Assembly: GCA_945870465.1 (NCBI GenBank)
Contig: CAMBSS010000007.1
Coordinates: 1 to 52,617 of the forward strand
Origin: Bordetella parapertussis
GTDB taxonomy: Bacteria; Pseudomonadota; Gammaproteobacteria; Burkholderiales; SG8-41
Reading direction: 5' to 3'
Length of the DNA: 52,617 nt
Shown piece after piece: positions 34,674-42,599 of this stretch (positions are counted from its first letter, which is position 1; each line of letters begins with the position of its first letter). The translations under genes were made by a program, and so were the position numbers. The notes below the pieces were generated by a model, which had not been told where the DNA came from, ran no database searches, and saw nothing but the letters and a program-made list of their open reading frames with translations.

Positions 34674-36712
34674 TGCCTGCGCCCGCCGCAGACGCACTGC
34701 CAGCGTACCCGACGCTGCTGTCGCCTGTCCGTCTCGGTCCTTTGCACCTGCGCAACCGGCTCGTCATGGGCTCCATGCATACCCGGCTGCCGTTTGGCGA
34801 AGGCAATCCGGCGCGGCTGGCGGCTTTTTACGCGGAGCGCGCGCGCGGTGGTGTGGCGATGATCATCACCGGCGGCGTCGCACCGAACGCGGCGGGCCGC
34901 ATGGAAGACGGCGCGGCTGTGCTCGATAGCGAAGACGCGCTCGCCGAGCACCGGCAGATCGTCGCGGCGGTGCATGACGCGGATGCGGCGATTGTCATGC
35001 AGATCCTGCATGCAGGACGCTATGCCAAGCATGCGGAAGCGGTCGGCCCCTCGAATATCAGCGCACCGATCAACCCGGTAAAACCCCGGCGCCTGAGCGG
35101 CGACGAGATCGAGAACACGATAAACGATTACGCCAAGTGCGCTGCGCTGGCCCAGGCGGCCGGCTATGACGGCGTCGACGTCATGGGTTCCGAAGGCTAT
35201 CTGATCAACGAGTTCACAGCGAGGCGCACCAATGACCGCAGCGATGCATGGGGCGGGTCGGCCGCCAACCGCATGCGCCTGCCCGTGCAAATCATCAGAC
35301 GCATGCGCGCGCGGGTCGGCGCCGCATTCGCCATCCTGTATCGCATTTCGGCGCTCGACCTGGTCGAGGACGGCGCGACTGTCGACGAAACACTCGCGCT
35401 TGCGCGCGCATTGCAGGATGCCGGCGCCGATGCACTCAGCACGGGCATAGGCTGGCACGAGTCCCGTGTGCCGACGATCGCGTACATGGTGCCGCGCGGC
35501 GCATGGCGATTTGCCGCGGCACGCCTGAAGCGCGCCGTAGCCATACCGGTAGTCGCATCCAATCGCATCAATACACCCGCACTGGCGGAAGAGATCCTGC
35601 GCGCGGGCGATGCCGACCTGATCGCACTGGCGCGGCCGCTGCTGGCAGATCCCGCGTTCGTCGTCAAAGCACAAACGGGACGTGCGTCGGAAATCACGCC
35701 CTGCATCGCATGCAACCAGGCGTGTCTCGACCATATATTCAGCGATCGCGCCGCCACCTGCCTCGTCAACCCGCGCGCGGGCCGCGAACTCGACTACATT
35801 TCAACGGCGGCCATCAAGGTGCAGCGCATCGCGGTTGCGGGCGCGGGTGCTGCGGGCATCGTGTTCACACTCACCGCCGCCGCACGCGGTCATCACGTCA
35901 CGCTTTTCGACGCCGCGCCGCAGGTGGGCGGCCAACTTGAGATCGCGCGGCGCATACCCGGTAAACAGGAGTTTGCCGCGCTGCTCGCCCATTACCGGGA
36001 CGAGCTCGCGCGCCTGCATGTGGACGTCAGGCTCAGTACCGCATTGACCGCGGAGATGGTGCGCTCAGGTCATTACGACCGCGTGGTGGTGGCGACCGGC
36101 GTAGTGCCGCGCAAGCCCCGCATCGACGGCATCGATCACCGCAAAGTCGCGTGGTATCCCGACGTACTGAATGGCGCGGTCGAAGTGGGCCGCCGTGTCG
36201 CCATCATCGGCGCCGGGGCGATAGCTTTTGATACTGCCGAATTTCTCACCGCAGAGCCCGGGCATGGCACGGCTGAAGAATTCCATGCGGCATGGGGCGT
36301 GGAGACGAGCAGCGGAACCGCCGGATCGCTCACCGGCGTTCCCCCACTGCCCTCGCGTCGGGAAGTACACATACTGCAGCGCAGTGCGGGGCGGCCAGCC
36401 GCCCGCCTCGGCATTTCGACGGGTTGGATCGTACGCACCACGCTCAAGCGGCGCAACGTCGCCATCACGACGGGCTGCACATATCGGCGCATCGACGACG
36501 CTGGTCTGCACTACGCGAGCGGTGGGGAGAACAGGTTGCTGGAGGTCGACAACGTCGTCATTTGCGCCGGCCAGGAATCCGTCAGTGCGCTCGCCGCCGC
36601 ACTGCAATCGACTGGCGTGGCAGTCGACGTCATCGGCGGCGCACGCAATGCAGTGGAACTCGACGCACAGCGCGCAATCGATGACGGCTACCGCCTGGGG
36701 CTCGCGTGCTGA
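34673..36712 (+). CDS. 2,4-dienoyl-CoA reductase-like FMN/FAD/Fe-S oxidoreductase
   Basis: 679 residues, the length of FadH-type enzymes. An OYE barrel comes first (about 15-350; NRLVMGSMHTRLPFGEGNPARLAAFYAERARGGV, VMGSEGYLINEFTARRTNDRSD). Then come cluster ligands CIACNQACLD and a fourth Cys in AATCLVNP, then an FAD domain (IAVAGAGAAGIVFTLTAAARGHHVTLFD) and an NAD(P) domain (RVAIIGAGAIAFDTAEFL). Such proteins reduce conjugated dienoyl-CoA esters or related enones. In a ring-degrading pathway it could reduce a cyclohexadiene-carboxyl-CoA. It is the last gene of the operon from 31811 and is convergent with badI. Confidence 0.88.
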   Translation: MPAPAADALPAYPTLLSPVRLGPLHLRNRLVMGSMHTRLPFGEGNPARLAAFYAERARGGVAMIITGGVAPNAAGRMEDGAAVLDSEDALAEHRQIVAAVHDADAAIVMQILHAGRYAKHAEAVGPSNISAPINPVKPRRLSGDEIENTINDYAKCAALAQAAGYDGVDVMGSEGYLINEFTARRTNDRSDAWGGSAANRMRLPVQIIRRMRARVGAAFAILYRISALDLVEDGATVDETLALARALQDAGADALSTGIGWHESRVPTIAYMVPRGAWRFAAARLKRAVAIPVVASNRINTPALAEEILRAGDADLIALARPLLADPAFVVKAQTGRASEITPCIACNQACLDHIFSDRAATCLVNPRAGRELDYISTAAIKVQRIAVAGAGAAGIVFTLTAAARGHHVTLFDAAPQVGGQLEIARRIPGKQEFAALLAHYRDELARLHVDVRLSTALTAEMVRSGHYDRVVVATGVVPRKPRIDGIDHRKVAWYPDVLNGAVEVGRRVAIIGAGAIAFDTAEFLTAEPGHGTAEEFHAAWGVETSSGTAGSLTGVPPLPSRREVHILQRSAGRPAARLGISTGWIVRTTLKRRNVAITTGCTYRRIDDAGLHYASGGENRLLEVDNVVICAGQESVSALAAALQSTGVAVDVIGGARNAVELDAQRAIDDGYRLGLAC

Positions 36713-36744
36713 TCGGCAACGCGATGCGGCCCGGCGATGGCCGC

Positions 36745-37527
36745 TTACTTCATCATCTTGCGAAACTCGGGTTTGCGCTTCTCCATGAAAGCCCGACTGC
36801 CTTCCTTGGATTCTTCGGTATCGTAATACAGGTTCAACGCCTGGAAACCGAGCGCGCCTATGCCGCGTATCGATTCGGTGGCCGCATTGAAAGAGGCTTT
36901 CGCAATGGCGATCGCGGTCGGGCTTTTCTCGAGAATCTCGGCGCACCACTTGGCGATCTCTTGGTCGAGCTGTTCGTGCGGCACGACGGCGTTGCACAAT
37001 CCCATCTGCAGCGCCTGCTCGGCCGTATAGCGCCTGCACAGGTACCAGATCTCGCGCGCCTTCTTCTCGCCGACGATGCCGGCGAGGTAGGCCGTGCCCC
37101 AGCCGGGATCGACCGATCCGACCTTGGGCCCGACCTGTCCGAAGATCGCTTTTTCGGAGGCGATAGTCAGATCGCACAACGTAGCGAGCACGTTGCCGCC
37201 GCCAATCGCATAACCCTGCACCCGTGCAATCACGGGCTTGGGCACTTCCCGCATCACACCATGCAACTGCTCGACCGGCATGCCGATGGTGCCGCGGCCC
37301 ACGTATGCGCCGTCAGACGCCGACTGGTCGCCGCCCGTGCAGAACGCGCGCTCACCCGCGCCGCCAAGAACGATCACGCCGATGCTCTTGTCCCAGCCCG
37401 CATCGGAAAAAGCGTCGATCAGCTCTTCGGTGGTCTGCCCGCGAAATGCATTCATCACTTTTTCACGGTTGATCGTGATGCGCGCGACGCCGTCTTTCTT
37501 GTCCAGCAATATGTCCTGGTATGTCAT
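36745..37527 (-). CDS. badI: 2-ketocyclohexanecarboxyl-CoA hydrolase (BadI)
   Basis: 260 residues. The sequence follows BadI of Rhodopseudomonas palustris as I recall it: VMNAFRGQTTEELIDAF, AFCTGGDQS, GTIGMPVEQLH, PKPVIARVQGYAIGGGNVLAT, FGQVGPKVGSVDPGWGTAYLA, GEKKAREIWYLCRRY and EKRKPEFRK. BadI is a MenB-like crotonase that opens the ring of 2-ketocyclohexanecarboxyl-CoA with water to give pimeloyl-CoA. GGGAGAAG precedes the ATG. It lies 12 bp after the BadH gene, the same pairing as in known cyclohexanecarboxylate pathways. A substituted-ring substrate, as in monoterpene breakdown, is possible. Confidence 0.88.
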   Translation of the reverse strand: MTYQDILLDKKDGVARITINREKVMNAFRGQTTEELIDAFSDAGWDKSIGVIVLGGAGERAFCTGGDQSASDGAYVGRGTIGMPVEQLHGVMREVPKPVIARVQGYAIGGGNVLATLCDLTIASEKAIFGQVGPKVGSVDPGWGTAYLAGIVGEKKAREIWYLCRRYTAEQALQMGLCNAVVPHEQLDQEIAKWCAEILEKSPTAIAIAKASFNAATESIRGIGALGFQALNLYYDTEESKEGSRAFMEKRKPEFRKMMK

Positions 37528-37539
37528 TTTCTTCTCCCG

Positions 37540-38307
37540 TTAACCGTGCATGGTGAGACCGCCGGAGACGCTGACGGTCTGACCGGTGATGAAAGCGGCA
37601 TCGTCGCTCGCCAGAAATGCGACGATGCCGGGATAGTCGGCCGGCTGACCGAGGCGGCGCATGGGAATCGCGCGCGTCAAACCTTCGATCAGCTTGTTGC
37701 CCGCCTCGCCTTCCTCGGCGAACGAGCGCAGCAGCGGCGTATCGGTAGGACCGGGACACACCGCATTGAGCTGGATGTTATTGCGTGCGAGTTCCCGTGC
37801 GAGCGTCTTGGTGAACGCGATCACGCCACCCTTGCACGCGGAGTACACGGATTCGCCCGACGAACCCACGCGTCCCGCATCGGACGCTATGCTCACCACG
37901 CGGCCGCGTTTGCGCTGCACCATGCCGGGCAGCACGGCGTAATGCAAGTTGAGAGGTCCGTACAGGTTGATGTCGATGAGCTTTTTCCACAACTCGGGCG
38001 TAGACGACAGAAACGGCGCGGCCTTGTCCCAGCCGGCGTTATTGACGAGAATCTCCACGCCCCCGGCCTGCTTTTCGAACTCAGCCACGCACCGCGTGAC
38101 CGCGCTGAGATCGGTGATGTCCACGATATGCGCATGCGCCCGGCCCTTCGCCGCGCCGATCGCCTCCACCGTGGCGTGCGCACCCGCCGCATTGACATCA
38201 AAAATACCGACCACACAGCCTTCAGCCGCGAGACGCTCGGCGATTGCCCTGCCGATGCCGCTGCCGCTGCCGGTTACGATTGCGGCTTTGCCGCTCAGAC
38301 CTTTCAT
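37540..38307 (-). CDS. badH: 2-hydroxycyclohexanecarboxyl-CoA dehydrogenase (BadH), SDR family
   Basis: 255 residues from ATG 38307, with GGAGGA upstream. VTGSGSGIGRAIA is the NAD-binding motif, NNAG the structural motif, and SIASDAGRVGSSGESVYSACKGG contains the catalytic Ser, Tyr and Lys. LVNNAGWDKAAPFL, CPGPTDTPLL, RLGQPADYPGIVAFLASDDAAFITGQTVSVSGGLTMHG match BadH as I remember it. The enzyme oxidises 2-hydroxycyclohexanecarboxyl-CoA to the 2-keto ester, the substrate of BadI next door. It is divergent from the quinone oxidoreductase; the 177-bp gap (38308-38484) should hold both promoters and has no copy of the IclR-type operator. Confidence 0.87.
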   Translation of the reverse strand: MKGLSGKAAIVTGSGSGIGRAIAERLAAEGCVVGIFDVNAAGAHATVEAIGAAKGRAHAHIVDITDLSAVTRCVAEFEKQAGGVEILVNNAGWDKAAPFLSSTPELWKKLIDINLYGPLNLHYAVLPGMVQRKRGRVVSIASDAGRVGSSGESVYSACKGGVIAFTKTLARELARNNIQLNAVCPGPTDTPLLRSFAEEGEAGNKLIEGLTRAIPMRRLGQPADYPGIVAFLASDDAAFITGQTVSVSGGLTMHG

Positions 38308-38484
38308 GGGTGTCCTCCGGAAATTGAATTGTTGATGCAGGCGACCGGCGCAGCGTTGCTGCTGCATGGGCTTGCCAGGAGGTTTTTATTTTAGCAAATC
38401 TCCCAACGCAACAGCGATGCAATTTGCGCAGCGCGCTTACCGCGCGTTGCAGTACCAACTATTAACCATCGGAGTTCAAGTCCA

Positions 38485-39459
38485 ATGCGCGCCCTCTTAT
38501 GCAAAGCATACGGAACGCCCGCCGATCTCACTCTCGAGAACGTCGCGTCGCCCCAACCCGCCGCCGGCGAAGTGCTGGTGACCGTTAAAGCGGCAGGCGT
38601 TAATTTTCCCGACGTGCTGATGATTCAAGACAAGTATCAGCACCGGCAAACCCTGCCGTTCTCTCCCGGCTACGAGATCGCTGGAGTCGTCAAGCAACTG
38701 GGGCCCGGCGTCACGGGAATAGAACCCGGCGACGCGGGCGTCGCGATGCTCAGGTCCGGCGGCTTCGCGGATGAAGCGCTGGTGCCTGCCGATCGCTTCT
38801 GGCAGATACCGGCCGACGTCGATTTCGTCGATGCCGCGGCGTTTCCGCTTGCCTACGGCACGAGCTATCACGCACTCAAAGATCGCGGACAACTGCGACC
38901 CGGTGAGACCTTGCTCGTATTGGGCGCTGCCGGCGGCGTCGGGCTCGCGGCCGTGCAACTCGGCAAGCTGATGGGCGCGCGCGTGATCGCGTGCGCCTCG
39001 ACCGCCGAAAAACTCGCTCTGTGCAAACGCGAAGGCGCGGATGCGCTGATCAACTATCGCGCAGAAAATCTGCGTGAAGCAGTCAAACAAATAACACAGG
39101 GACGCGGCGTCGACGTTATCCTGGATCCGGTCGGCGGCGCATACGCGGAGCCGGCGGTACGCTCGATGGCGTGGTACGGACGCTATCTCGTGGTTGGCTT
39201 TACCAGCGGCGAAATCTCGCGGCTGCCGATGAATCTGCCGTTGCTGAAAGGCTGCGCGCTGGTCGGCGTGGCGTGGGATACCTATTCAAGACGCGACCCG
39301 GCCGGGGGCCGTAAAAACATTGCGGAACTGATCGCATGGATACGCAGCAAACAATTGAAGCCCGCGGTTACGGCCCGCTATTCTCTTGAGCAGGCGCGCC
39401 AGGCGCTCGATGACGTCATGCAGCGCAAAGTACAGGGCAAGTCCGTGATAGTGATGTAG
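38485..39459 (+). CDS. NADPH:quinone oxidoreductase-like MDR protein
   Basis: 324 residues. It belongs to the zinc-free medium-chain dehydrogenase/reductase group: NFPDVLMIQDKYQHRQTLPFSPGYEIAGVV, then the nucleotide fold LVLGAAGGVGLAAVQLGKLMGARVIACAS and GRGVDVILDPVGG. The zinc-binding Cys/Glu set is absent. Such enzymes reduce quinones or act as enoyl or crotonyl reductases. GGAG lies about 12 bases before the ATG. It is the last gene before the tRNA-Leu gene and so the right-most gene of the putative island. Confidence 0.87.
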   Translation: MRALLCKAYGTPADLTLENVASPQPAAGEVLVTVKAAGVNFPDVLMIQDKYQHRQTLPFSPGYEIAGVVKQLGPGVTGIEPGDAGVAMLRSGGFADEALVPADRFWQIPADVDFVDAAAFPLAYGTSYHALKDRGQLRPGETLLVLGAAGGVGLAAVQLGKLMGARVIACASTAEKLALCKREGADALINYRAENLREAVKQITQGRGVDVILDPVGGAYAEPAVRSMAWYGRYLVVGFTSGEISRLPMNLPLLKGCALVGVAWDTYSRRDPAGGRKNIAELIAWIRSKQLKPAVTARYSLEQARQALDDVMQRKVQGKSVIVM

Positions 39460-39489
39460 CGCGCGTGCCTGCAAAATCACTGGGCCGAG

Positions 39490-39508
39490 AGCCAGCATTG
39501 AGCTGGCT
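39490..39508 (-). terminator. Hairpin downstream of tRNA-Leu
   Basis: AGCCAGC (39490-39496) pairs with GCTGGCT (39502-39508) around a 5-nt loop. Read on the minus strand it starts 16 nt after the encoded CCA. No T run follows directly, so it may act as a processing or Rho-assisted stop and not as a strong intrinsic terminator. Confidence 0.4.
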
Positions 39509-39523
39509 GGAACAGATCGTGTT

Positions 39524-39612
39524 TGGTGCCCGGAGCCGGACTCGAACCGGCACAGCCGTTTCCAGCCGAGGGATTTTAAGTCCCTTGTGTCTACCAGTTT
39601 CACCATCCGGGC
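39524..39612 (-). tRNA. tRNA-Leu(UAA)
   Basis: 89 nt including encoded CCA. The acceptor strands GCCCGGA and TCCGGGC pair. The anticodon loop is in GGGACTTAAAATCCC, giving anticodon UAA. A long variable arm follows, then GCCGG-TTCGAGT-CCGGC as T arm. It is the last of three tRNA genes downstream of pgsA, the same order (Gly-Cys-Leu) as glyW-cysT-leuZ of E. coli. Its 3' half is duplicated in damaged form at 16222-16260. Confidence 0.97.
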
Positions 39613-39618
39613 AAATCA

Positions 39619-39692
39619 TGGAGGCGCGGGGCGGAGTCGAACCGCCCTGGAAGGATTTGCAGTCCTCTGCATAACCGCTTTGCTACCGCGCC
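39619..39692 (-). tRNA. tRNA-Cys(GCA)
   Basis: 74 nt including CCA. Acceptor GGCGCGG pairs with CCGCGCC. The anticodon stem-loop GAGGACTGCAAATCCTTC gives GCA, and GGCGG-TTCGACT-CCGCC forms the T arm. It lies 6 bp before tRNA-Leu. Confidence 0.97.
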
Positions 39693-39791
39693 GGAGACCG
39701 AAGCCAAAACTAAAACGGGAAAACGAAGTCTCGATTCAGGCATGTTGCCGTATTGCGCCCGAGTCGAATGCTACTTCGCTTTCCCGGAATC

Positions 39792-39867
39792 TGGAGCGGG
39801 AAAGGAGGCTCGAACTCCCGACCTCAACCTTGGCAAGGTTGCGCTCTACCAACTGAGCTATTCCCGC
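39792..39867 (-). tRNA. tRNA-Gly(GCC)
   Basis: 76 nt including CCA. Acceptor GCGGGAA pairs with TTCCCGC. The D arm is AGCTCAGTTGGTAGAGC, the anticodon loop CTTGCCAAG gives GCC, and the T loop is TTCGAGC. It is the first of the three-gene tRNA cluster, 56 bp downstream of pgsA. The 99-bp spacer to tRNA-Cys holds no further gene. Confidence 0.97.
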
Positions 39868-39923
39868 GAAACTGGAGCAGCATTATATTTTGACTAGCCG
39901 CAATGGTCAAGAAATCCTATATT

Positions 39924-40502
39924 TCATAGGCGTTTATTGATTTGCGGCAGAGCCATTTTGAGGTAATAGGCCATCGATACGAGGGTCAGCAGCACGGCAA
40001 TCCAGATCAAGGCTATGCCCAGCCAGTGCGGATCGAAATAGCCGATCGGATCGTCATAAAGAAGCAGCGGAATCGCGACCATTTGCGAGACGGTCTTGAT
40101 TTTCCCGATGTACGATACTGCAACGCTCTGCGACGCCCCAATCTGCGCCATCCATTCGCGCAGCGCCGAAATCGCGATCTCGCGGCCGATGATGATCAAG
40201 GTGAGGATGGCGCCCAGATCTCCCAGCCGCCCGAGCTGCAGCAATATGATCAACGCCGCCGCCACCATCAGCTTGTCGGCGACCGGGTCGAGAAAAGCAC
40301 CGAACGCGGACATTTGATTGAGCTTGCGCGCAAGCCACCCGTCGACCCAGTCGGTGATCGCCGCCAGCGTGAAAATTACGGTGGCGACCAGATTCTGGTT
40401 GGGCAGCGAAACCCAGCTTTTCTCGAAATAGAAAACGCCGACAAAAAGCGGGATCAGCAGGATCCGCAGCCACGTCAGCAGGTTGGGTATGTTAAAAGGC
40501 AT
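39924..40502 (-). CDS. pgsA: CDP-diacylglycerol--glycerol-3-phosphate 3-phosphatidyltransferase
   Basis: 192 residues. The CDP-alcohol phosphotransferase motif is complete at about 50-77: DWVDGWLARKLNQMSAFGAF followed by LDPVADK, matching D-x2-DG-x2-AR-x8-G-x3-D-x3-D. Several hydrophobic segments make it an inner-membrane protein. It makes phosphatidylglycerol phosphate, the committed step to phosphatidylglycerol and cardiolipin. The ATG is 1 bp from a MITE-like element, so the native 5' leader has been replaced; only a weak AGG lies upstream, inside the element end. Confidence 0.95.
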   Translation of the reverse strand: MPFNIPNLLTWLRILLIPLFVGVFYFEKSWVSLPNQNLVATVIFTLAAITDWVDGWLARKLNQMSAFGAFLDPVADKLMVAAALIILLQLGRLGDLGAILTLIIIGREIAISALREWMAQIGASQSVAVSYIGKIKTVSQMVAIPLLLYDDPIGYFDPHWLGIALIWIAVLLTLVSMAYYLKMALPQINKRL

Positions 40503-40503
40503 G

Positions 40504-40771
40504 TAGAGCCTGTCTCATCAATATACACGTGATGCGTTGTCGCCAGAAATGTCGAGGGCAAGGCGCCCGGTGAAGGCAATCGTCACTCTATTGCCAAGAC
40601 GAGCAACGCTGCAATCGGCTTTTCTGGCGGCAACCCTTCGGGACGGGGCCATTTTCGCCCATTTCGGTGTTGGCCTTCTTTGCAAGATCGACATATTGCT
40701 GCAGTCGTTCGCCTAGAACTGGGCGAAAATGACCTCCGTCGCACACGCGTATATTAATGAGACAGGCTCTA
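40504..40771. mobile_element. MITE-like non-coding element with TA duplication
   Basis: The element body 40506-40769 (264 bp) has terminal inverted repeats. Both ends read GAGCCTGTCTCAT inward from the border, then one mismatch and AATATAC, giving 22 matches in 24. The dinucleotide TA flanks both sides (40504-40505 and 40770-40771), as a TA target duplication would. Inside are more inverted pairs: CGCCAGAAA (40541-40549) with TTTCTGGCG (40621-40629), and GGCCATTTTCGCCCA (40647-40661) with TGGGCGAAAATGACC (40720-40734, one mismatch). No open frame codes for a transposase. TA-target transposases of the IS630/Tc1-mariner or IS5 (IS427-like) groups could mobilise it. Confidence 0.8.
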
Positions 40772-40790
40772 GTGCAGTTGGTCGTGCATT

Positions 40791-42599
40791 TCAGTGCAAC
40801 TGGTCATAAATACGCGCTGCGAGTTCCCGGCTGATGCCTTCGACCTGCGCGAGTTCATCCACGCTGGCCGACATCAGCCCTTTCAGTCCGCCAAAGCGCG
40901 CGAGCAGGCTTTGCCGCCGCTTGGCGCCGACGCCGGCGATGCTCTCCAGCGTCGACGTGTTGCGTGTTTTGCCGCGCCGCGCGCGGTGTCCCTGGATCGC
41001 GAAGCGGTGCGCTTCGTCGCGTATCTGCTGAATCAAGTGCAGCGCCGGATGTTCACTCGGCAATTGTAGCGGGTTTGCGCGGCCGGGAATGATCAATTGC
41101 TCCAGCCCCGGTTTGCGCTCCTCGCCCTTGGCGACGCCGATGAGTTGCACATCGGACAATCCAAGTTCGGCAAATACCTCACATGCCACGCCCAATTGCC
41201 CCTTGCCGCCGTCGATCAGCACCAGGTCCGGCACCTTGCCTTCGCCGGCAACCACGCGCCTATAGCGCCGGCTCAGCACGTCGCGCATCGCGGCATAGTC
41301 ATCACCGGGCTCGATACCGCTGATATTGAAGCGGCGATATTCCGATTTCTGCATCGCCGCCTGGTCGTAGACCACGCACGACGCTACCGTGGCCTCGCCC
41401 ATCGTGTGACTGACGTCGAAGCATTCGATGCGGCGGATCGCCTCGGTCGCGCCCAACGCCTGCTGCAAGGCAAGCAGGCGTGCTTCCTGGCTGGCATGCA
41501 GGCTGAGTTGCTGCTGGGCGCCCAGCTGCGCGTTTTTCAGCGCCATGTCGAGCCACACTCGCCGCTCACCTGCCGGATTCACGACAAGCTGCACCTTGTG
41601 GCTGGATTGCTCGCTCAGGAACTGCGCAAGCGACTCTCCGGTGATCTCGCTGCCAATGACAATCAGCGGCGGCGCCCCGCCGCTCGCGTAATGCTGGCTG
41701 ATGAACGCTTCGACGATCTGCGGCAATTCGTGCCCACCCGCATTGCGCGGAAAGAAGTTCTTGTCGCCCAGATGGTGGCCGCCGCGGATCATCACAAGAT
41801 TAACGCAGACGATTTCGCCTTCCGCCGCACACGCGATGATATCGGCGTCGCGCGCAACATTGCTGCTGACGAACTGCTTTTCGCGCACTCGCCGCAAGGC
41901 GCCGACCTGGTCGCGGAAAATGGCCGCCTGTTCGTAGTTCTGGTTTTCGGCAGCAGTGTCCATGCGCGCGATCAGGCGCTCGACCGCTTCATCGTCCTTG
42001 CCGCGCAGGAATAGCTCTGCGCTCTTCACGTCATCTGCGTAGTCCGCAGCGTTGATGCGTCCCACGCAAGGCGCCGTACAGCGCCGGATCTGGTGCAGCA
42101 GGCAGGGGCGCGAACGGTTCTCGTACACGCTGTCGACGCAAGTGCGCAGGCGGAACACTTTTTGCAGCAGCTGCATGCTTTCACGCACGGCGCCGGCGTT
42201 CGGAAACGGGCCGAAATAGCGGTCGCGCGGATCGAGACTGCCGCGGTGAAACGCGAGCCGCGGAAATTCATGCCGCGTGAGCGCCAGATAGGGATATGAC
42301 TTGTCGTCCCTGAACAGTATGTTGTAGCGCGGATTAAGCGACTTGATCAGATTGTTCTCGAGGATCAGCGCTTCGGCCTCAGACCGCGTCACCGTGGTCT
42401 CGAGCGCATGCACCTGGCCCAGCATCAGGCGGATGCGCGGCGACAAACCCGATTGTTTCTGAAAGTAGGACGAGACCCGCTTCTTGAGATCGCCTGCTTT
42501 GCCGACGTAAAGCGCATCGCCGGTCGCGCCCAGCATGCGGTAAACACCCGGCAAATGCGGCAGATTGACTATGACTTCGCTGGGATCAAACACGCTCAT
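40791..42599 (-). CDS. uvrC: Excinuclease ABC subunit C
   Basis: 602 residues, full length. A GIY-YIG nuclease domain comes first (LPGVYRMLGATGDALYVGKAGDLKKRVSSYF). A UVR motif (ERLIARMDTAAENQNYEQAAIFRDQV) contacts UvrB. Next is the RNase H-like C-terminal nuclease (IECFDVSHTMGEATVASCVVY, DLVLIDGGKGQL), and helix-hairpin-helix motifs end the protein (STLESIAGVGAKRRQSLLARFGG). UvrC makes both incisions in nucleotide excision repair. It overlaps the upstream uracil-DNA glycosylase gene by 4 bp. A degenerate 14-nt repeat of its last codons lies between its stop and the MITE-like element. Confidence 0.97.
   Translation of the reverse strand: MSVFDPSEVIVNLPHLPGVYRMLGATGDALYVGKAGDLKKRVSSYFQKQSGLSPRIRLMLGQVHALETTVTRSEAEALILENNLIKSLNPRYNILFRDDKSYPYLALTRHEFPRLAFHRGSLDPRDRYFGPFPNAGAVRESMQLLQKVFRLRTCVDSVYENRSRPCLLHQIRRCTAPCVGRINAADYADDVKSAELFLRGKDDEAVERLIARMDTAAENQNYEQAAIFRDQVGALRRVREKQFVSSNVARDADIIACAAEGEIVCVNLVMIRGGHHLGDKNFFPRNAGGHELPQIVEAFISQHYASGGAPPLIVIGSEITGESLAQFLSEQSSHKVQLVVNPAGERRVWLDMALKNAQLGAQQQLSLHASQEARLLALQQALGATEAIRRIECFDVSHTMGEATVASCVVYDQAAMQKSEYRRFNISGIEPGDDYAAMRDVLSRRYRRVVAGEGKVPDLVLIDGGKGQLGVACEVFAELGLSDVQLIGVAKGEERKPGLEQLIIPGRANPLQLPSEHPALHLIQQIRDEAHRFAIQGHRARRGKTRNTSTLESIAGVGAKRRQSLLARFGGLKGLMSASVDELAQVEGISRELAARIYDQLH

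Noticed and set aside
16262..39523. Search for an integrase, transposase or toxin-antitoxin gene inside the putative island
   Set aside because: None was found; every sizeable frame is either an assigned catabolic gene or its antisense shadow.
40771..40796. Degenerate 14-nt direct repeat of the uvrC 3' end next to the MITE-like element
   Set aside because: Three mismatches in 14 and partial overlap with the TA border make it too weak to claim as a long target duplication; the TA duplication fits better.
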